This document shows positions 58,266 to 64,000 of a stretch of DNA of 64,000 nt, in pieces. Under the pieces are notes generated by a model. That model worked only from the letters and a program-made list of their open reading frames with translations, did not search any database and was not told where the DNA came from. Position 1 is the stretch's first letter, and every line of letters starts with the position of its first letter. The position numbers were made by a program, and so were the translations under genes. The DNA is from Caldicoprobacter oshimai DSM 21659 (GTDB taxonomy: Bacteria > Bacillota > Clostridia > Caldicoprobacterales > Caldicoprobacteraceae), in the NCBI GenBank assembly GCA_000526435.1, contig JAGB01000003.1, positions 332,579 through 396,578 on the forward strand, written 5' to 3'.

Positions 58266-58639
58266 ATCTGTTCTTCTTCTGGTAAACGGTACTCTATCAC
58301 CTCAAGAGGAAGGTCCTTTATGTTCTCTTCTCTGTATCCCTTCCTCTTACGGCGCTTGTATGTTATCTCCTCTATAGCAGGCTCGGCAGCTTCTGCGTTC
58401 GATTCCTTCTCCGCTTCATTGAAAAAGCTGAGCTGTTCCCCCTCCCCCGAATTCGTCTTCTCGCTCGAACGCCCGTACATCTTTTGCCGACTTAAGCGAA
58501 ACTGCTCCTCAAACCACCTCAATTTCGCTTTAAGCTCCTCTATCTCCTGCTTTAAAAGGCTGTTCTCTTTCATTAACTCTTCAATTGTAACTGCAGCAGT
58601 TGATGTATTTCCCATAATATTTATTATATTCGACACCAA
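58232..58639 (-). pseudogene. tnpC: IS66 tnpC, N-terminal fragment (frameshifted)
   Basis: A leucine-zipper-like helix (IEELMKENSLLKQEIEELKA), QFRLSRQKMYGRSSEKT and PEEEQIC, the usual TnpC start. At ~58260 the frame slips: the sequence reads TGCCATGT where TGCCCATGT would continue into the zinc finger, so one C appears lost. tnpC was therefore broken by a frameshift as well as by IS256. Confidence 0.88.
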
Positions 58640-58682
58640 ATGCTAAAAACCTTCAATTCTTCAAAAAATTTTTAAAAATTCT

Positions 58683-59036
58683 TTATATTACCGTATTCAC
58701 AATGACTTTTTTATGAGCACTTCTCTGCTCTAGTGATAATCCATCCAGTAACCATCTCAGTTCCCTTATGCTTATCTCTGCTGTACCGGTACCTCCCTTC
58801 GACCAATCAAACTTCCCTTTCTCCAGCCTTTTGTAGTAAAGCCAGAATCCATTGTGGTCCCACTGCAATATCTTTATCTTGTCCCTGCTCTTATTACAGA
58901 ACACGAACAAGGCTGCCCCAAAAGGATCCAATGCAAAGCTTTGCTGTACGATAGCTGCCAAGGAATCTATTGATTTCCGCATGTCGGTACTCCCGCATGC
59001 AAGATAAACCTTTTGAGTACAAACCGGCCCTAACAT
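58683..59036 (-). CDS. tnpB: IS66 accessory protein TnpB
   Basis: 117 residues, standard IS66 Orf2: VYLACGSTDMRKSIDSLAAI, FVFCNKSRDKIKILQWDHNG, FWLYYKRLEKGKFDW and LRWLLDGLSLEQ. Needed for IS66 transposition; no enzymatic role is established. It overlaps tnpA by 7 bases. Confidence 0.95.
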   Translation of the reverse strand: MLGPVCTQKVYLACGSTDMRKSIDSLAAIVQQSFALDPFGAALFVFCNKSRDKIKILQWDHNGFWLYYKRLEKGKFDWSKGGTGTAEISIRELRWLLDGLSLEQRSAHKKVIVNTVI

Positions 59037-59347
59037 AGTGTACTCAACACCTTTACTACATCCAGCAGCAATTTCTCATTAAAACCCTGTCTTACCTCAA
59101 TTACAACAGGACCTACTTTTACGGTTAAAAAGTCGCATCCAGATGTGTCTTCTTGGCCACTTAACCTAACAGATAACCATTGCACTGTATTATCAGTTTG
59201 TTCTTTTGGAGATTCTTTTCTTAGCCAATAGTACAGCTGTTTTTCGCTTATGTTGTGCTGTTTGCAAAATTCCTTCGCACTTAAGCCGCTGGCTCTGTAG
59301 GCTTCAATCCTAGCTTTCCATTGCTGCCTACGTTCTGTATGCGTCAT
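59030..59347 (-). CDS. tnpA: IS66 TnpA
   Basis: 105 residues. Helix-turn-helix of the transposase-8/IS66 Orf1 type (RRQQWKARIEAYRASGLSAK, EFCKQHNISEKQLYYWLRKE). AAGGAGGG precedes the ATG at 59347. Confidence 0.92.
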   Translation of the reverse strand: MTHTERRQQWKARIEAYRASGLSAKEFCKQHNISEKQLYYWLRKESPKEQTDNTVQWLSVRLSGQEDTSGCDFLTVKVGPVVIEVRQGFNEKLLLDVVKVLSTLC

Positions 59348-59439
59348 AGACAATCCCTCCTTATCATTTCTATGGAGGAATTATCTCACATTTGCTTGCA
59401 AATTTTTAGGTGTGCTCTATTTGACGCTTACATTGCTAC

Positions 59440-59685
59440 TATTTGGTTTCAATCCCTCATAGGTAGACTAAAAACGCAGGTGCGGTTTGACAGCGACGAA
59501 GCACACAGCCTGAGTTTCAATCCCTCATAGGTAGACTAAAAACGTATTGGTCACAAGCATGCCACCACCGCTGTCTATTGTTTCAATCCCTCATAGGTAG
59601 ACTAAAAACTTACTGGAACAGGGAGACGAAGGCATAGAAAAATATGGTTTCAATCCCTCATAGGTAGACTAAAAACATTGGTTCG
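59440..59685 (-). CRISPR. Main CRISPR array, segment between IS66 and IS30
   Basis: Four perfect 30-base repeats at 59446, 59514, 59580 and 59647 with 36-38-base spacers. It begins with the last 6 bases of the IS66-split spacer and ends with ~9 bases of a spacer cut by IS30. Confidence 0.95.
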
Positions 59686-61160
<1,475 letters not shown>

Positions 61161-61165
61161 TTTTC

Positions 61166-64000
61166 AGACTAAAAACATTCGATAAAATCGGTGCCAGCAA
61201 TTTAGATGGTGTGCGTTTCAATCCCTCATAGGTAGACTAAAAACCTTTCGGCGGGGCATCCTAAGCTCCGCCGCAAAGAGTTTCAATCCCTCATAGGTAG
61301 ACTAAAAACCAACACCGAGGCGGTGGTGTGATGCGTTTTAAAGATGGTTTCAATCCCTCATAGGTAGACTAAAAACGCAGGTTGGAGCTTTAGCCGAGAA
61401 AGACGGAAGAGTACGTTTCAATCCCTCATAGGTAGACTAAAAACTTGCATGGCAATACTGCCTTTGGTTGCAAATTCGCCTGTTTCAATCCCTCATAGGT
61501 AGACTAAAAACTTGGGTAGTCCTTCCGGTGCACGTGGTGCACTAGGGGTTTCAATCCCTCATAGGTAGACTAAAAACATACCCACGCATGAAAGGAGGGG
61601 TTAAAATGAAAGTGTTTCAATCCCTCATAGGTAGACTAAAAACTTTGTGGCAGACAAACGAAGAATTCAGGCAGAAAGGTTTCAATCCCTCATAGGTAGA
61701 CTAAAAACGCAGCGGTATGGCGCAAATCATGGAAGCGCACAGGCTGTTTCAATCCCTCATAGGTAGACTAAAAACGGTAATTAAGGCCTAGTAAGGAGGG
61801 AGGCCTATGAAGTTTCAATCCCTCATAGGTAGACTAAAAACCAATGTGCAACAAATATCGTTTCATCCTCAGAAACGGGTTTCAATCCCTCATAGGTAGA
61901 CTAAAAACGAAAGCAGGTGCAAGCGGTATAGGAGCAACGATACTGTTTCAATCCCTCATAGGTAGACTAAAAACGTAACCCCTTGTCACTATAGGTTAAG
62001 TCAATCGTTAAATGTTTCAATCCCTCATAGGTAGACTAAAAACAATACACCTTCCCACATTCCCTCTTCAACATCACGAAGGTTTCAATCCCTCATAGGT
62101 AGACTAAAAACCTTGGAATGCTCGTATCCAAACGCCTTTAGCGCATCTTGTTTCAATCCCTCATAGGTAGACTAAAAACAGTTTTTCGACAGTCTCGAGG
62201 AGGCAGAGAGGTATGGTTTCAATCCCTCATAGGTAGACTAAAAACTGATTGCTTGCAAAAGCGCTCTATAAACTCAATTGGGGTTTCAATCCCTCATAGG
62301 TAGACTAAAAACTAGATGTTGCTAAAGAGCTGACAACTAAGGCTGCGGGGTTGTTTCAATCCCTCATAGGTAGACTAAAAACCTGAAGCAGAAGCGGCCA
62401 TTCTGGGAGCAATAATATTGTTTCAATCCCTCATAGGTAGACTAAAAACACCAAATGAATAAGCCCATACCTCTAACGCAAACGGTGTTTCAATCCCTCA
62501 TAGGTAGACTAAAAACCGAGTCCCAGGTGGTCGGCAAAGGTACAGGCCGCTGGGGTTTCAATCCCTCATAGGTAGACTAAAAACTTGTTTTTGGGTAAAA
62601 TGTCACAATAATGTCACAATTTGTTTCAATCCCTCATAGGTAGACTAAAAACTTATGCAGGAAGCACGAAACAAGGCAAAGACGTTTCTCGTTTCAATCC
62701 CTCATAGGTAGACTAAAAACTGGAATGGAATAGTTACTGTTGCAACAACAATCTGGACAACGCTGTTTCAATCCCTCATAGGTAGACTAAAAACAATGAT
62801 ACAAATTGATGGTGTAGATTTGCCTGCTCCTGTGTTTCAATCCCTCATAGGTAGACTAAAAACGGTATAGGGCAATGGAGGAATGGCGGGTTCGGGCAAT
62901 TGTTTCAATCCCTCATAGGTAGACTAAAAACTTTGCAGCAACAGCTTGTCCAGGCAAAAATTACCCATGTTTCAATCCCTCATAGGTAGACTAAAAACTC
63001 CTCAAGTGAGCCTTCGTAGACAATATCGAAAATGCTGTTTCAATCCCTCATAGGTAGACTAAAAACCTGGAAATGCAGTTCGCGATCTGATACAGGAATC
63101 GGGTTTCAATCCCTCATAGGTAGACTAAAAACGGCATATGTACCGCACAAAAATTTTGCACATTTTATATGTTTCAATCCCTCATAGGTAGACTAAAAAC
63201 CGGAGGGCTCAGGTCTCCAGGTAGCTGTGGTAAACTAGTTTCAATCCCTCATAGGTAGACTAAAAACTATTATTCTACTGCTCGAAGTTAGGATTTCAGG
63301 GGTAGTTTCAATCCCTCATAGGTAGACTAAAAACTGGAAGGAAAAATTGATTTTCCCGTAGACCAATTTTAGTTTCAATCCCTCATAGGTAGACTAAAAA
63401 CCAAAGTCAAGTAGACATTATTACTAATCCTGCAATAGTGTTTCAATCCCTCATAGGTAGACTAAAAACTGGCTGGACCCAGCAAAAGGATTACGACGGT
63501 TAATATGTTTCAATCCCTCATAGGTGGACTAAAAACTAAACGACAGGGGTACAATCTCGGTCAAGGGTCAACCGTTTCAATCCCTCATAGGTAGACTAAA
63601 AACTTGGGAGGTGATGGTGGATGTTTACAGAAAAGCAGATGTTTCAATCCCTCATAGGTAGACTAAAAACGGGCAGACGGCATTTGTGGACAGGTTAGGA
63701 CGGAAGGTTTCAATCCCTCATAGGTAGACTAAAAACGTGGAAGTGGAATTTTACGACAGCAGATATGTTGTGTTTCAATCCCTCATAGGTAGACTAAAAA
63801 CTTTGTTAGCTTCTTTGTTAGTTTCATCGTTATTACCCGTTTCAATCCCTCATAGGTAGACTAAAAACGAACCCGTCAAGAATGCTTGGGATTGGCTAGT
63901 TAAAACGGTTTCAATCCCTCATAGGTAGACTAAAAACGTATGGAACGGTAAGCTATATTGATGATATTCGAGAGTTTCAATCCCTCATAGGTAGACTAAA
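61166..64000 (-). CRISPR. Main CRISPR array, long segment running off the window
   Basis: An 11-base repeat stub (61166-61176) and a 38-base spacer are followed by 41 complete repeats from 61215 to 63937 and a 42nd cut by the window edge (63974). The repeat is 30 bases and nearly invariant (one A-to-G change in the copy at 63507); spacers are mostly 35-40 bases, one 44. On the minus strand each repeat begins GTTTTTAGTC and ends ATTGAAAC, the usual 8-base crRNA 5' tag, so transcription is minus strand with the leader beyond 64000. Its repeat matches the mini array beside the type III operon. Confidence 0.98.

Larger units (their letters stand above)
55693..59431 (-). mobile_element. IS66-family element inserted in a CRISPR spacer, itself carrying IS256
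   Basis: Ends are ATAAGCGTAAAATA on the left and, reading inward from the right, GTAAGCGTCAAATA, the GTAAGCG type typical of IS66. The 8-bp duplication ATTGCTAC flanks it exactly. It encodes TnpA, TnpB and a broken TnpC on the minus strand. Removing the element and one duplication restores a 38-base spacer. Confidence 0.92.

Noticed and set aside
61245..63973. Spacers matching other parts of this window (self-targeting)
   Set aside because: Reading them against the genes here I saw no match, but a proper alignment search was not possible, so nothing is claimed.

Overview
The window looks like chromosome from a low-to-mid G+C, anaerobic, probably saccharolytic and possibly thermophilic member of the Clostridia (Firmicutes). 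The support is a Bacillus/Clostridia-type gene order (ctsR-mcsA-mcsB-clpC ... radA ... carD-yacL-ispD-ispF ... cysE-cysS), a Cys-type T-box leader, a c-di-AMP riboswitch, strong AGGAGG ribosome binding sites, frequent TTG/GTG starts and oxygen-independent metabolism. I cannot name the genus with confidence.

Layout. 1-2.2 kb: start of an MFS transporter, a TPR-like protein, an acyl-CoA thioesterase and a GNAT acetyltransferase, followed by a C-terminal scrap of a GH30-like glycosidase joined to a 32-bp IS30 end. 2.5-7.0 kb: two-gene methionine/folate unit (MetH without reactivation domain; homocysteine methyltransferase-MTHFR fusion). 7.2-9.7 kb: T-box-controlled cysE-cysS. 10-14.2 kb: DUF1002 protein, ispF, ispD, yacL, carD. 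14.5-23.6 kb: radA, a beta-propeller membrane protein, an MFS transporter and the CtsR regulon (clpC, mcsB, mcsA, ctsR) with a visible CtsR operator. disA, normally next to radA, is missing. 23.9-29.2 kb: sugar-phosphate isomerase, Gfo/Idh dehydrogenase and a GH2 beta-galactosidase. 25.7 and 29.3-30.9 kb: IS200/IS605 (tnpA/tnpB) remnants with deleted tnpB genes. 31-32 kb: rpsF-ssb-rpsR. 32.2-38.7 kb: a five-gene oligopeptide/dipeptide ABC transporter downstream of a c-di-AMP (ydaO-type) riboswitch. 38.8-42.6 kb: split chromate transporter, glycerol-1-phosphate dehydrogenase and an aldo/keto reductase.

42.7-64 kb is a defence and mobile-element region. A two-repeat mini CRISPR array and a broken transposase precede a ten-gene minus-strand type III CRISPR operon. 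It encodes two CARF-HEPN (DxTHG/TM1812-type) effectors, one fused to a C-terminal Csx20 domain; a Cas10 with intact GGDD but no HD nuclease; four Cas7-like RAMPs; a Csx10-like Cas5; a Cas11-like small subunit; and an unrecognised 227-residue protein. Csx10 points to subtype III-D. No cas6, cas1 or cas2 is visible. A lipoprotein gene separates the operon from the degenerate trailer end of a long array that runs off the right edge. IS66 (itself carrying an IS256 insertion) and IS30 have inserted into that array.

How it fits together: the array is read on the minus strand, since repeats end in the ATTGAAAC tag in that direction and decay at the left end. Many spacers are open reading frames or gene starts on the plus strand, so the crRNAs would be antisense to phage mRNAs. 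RNA recognition should then switch on Cas10 cyclic oligoadenylate synthesis, and the CARF-HEPN RNases would be the output, with Csx20 as a possible built-in off-switch.
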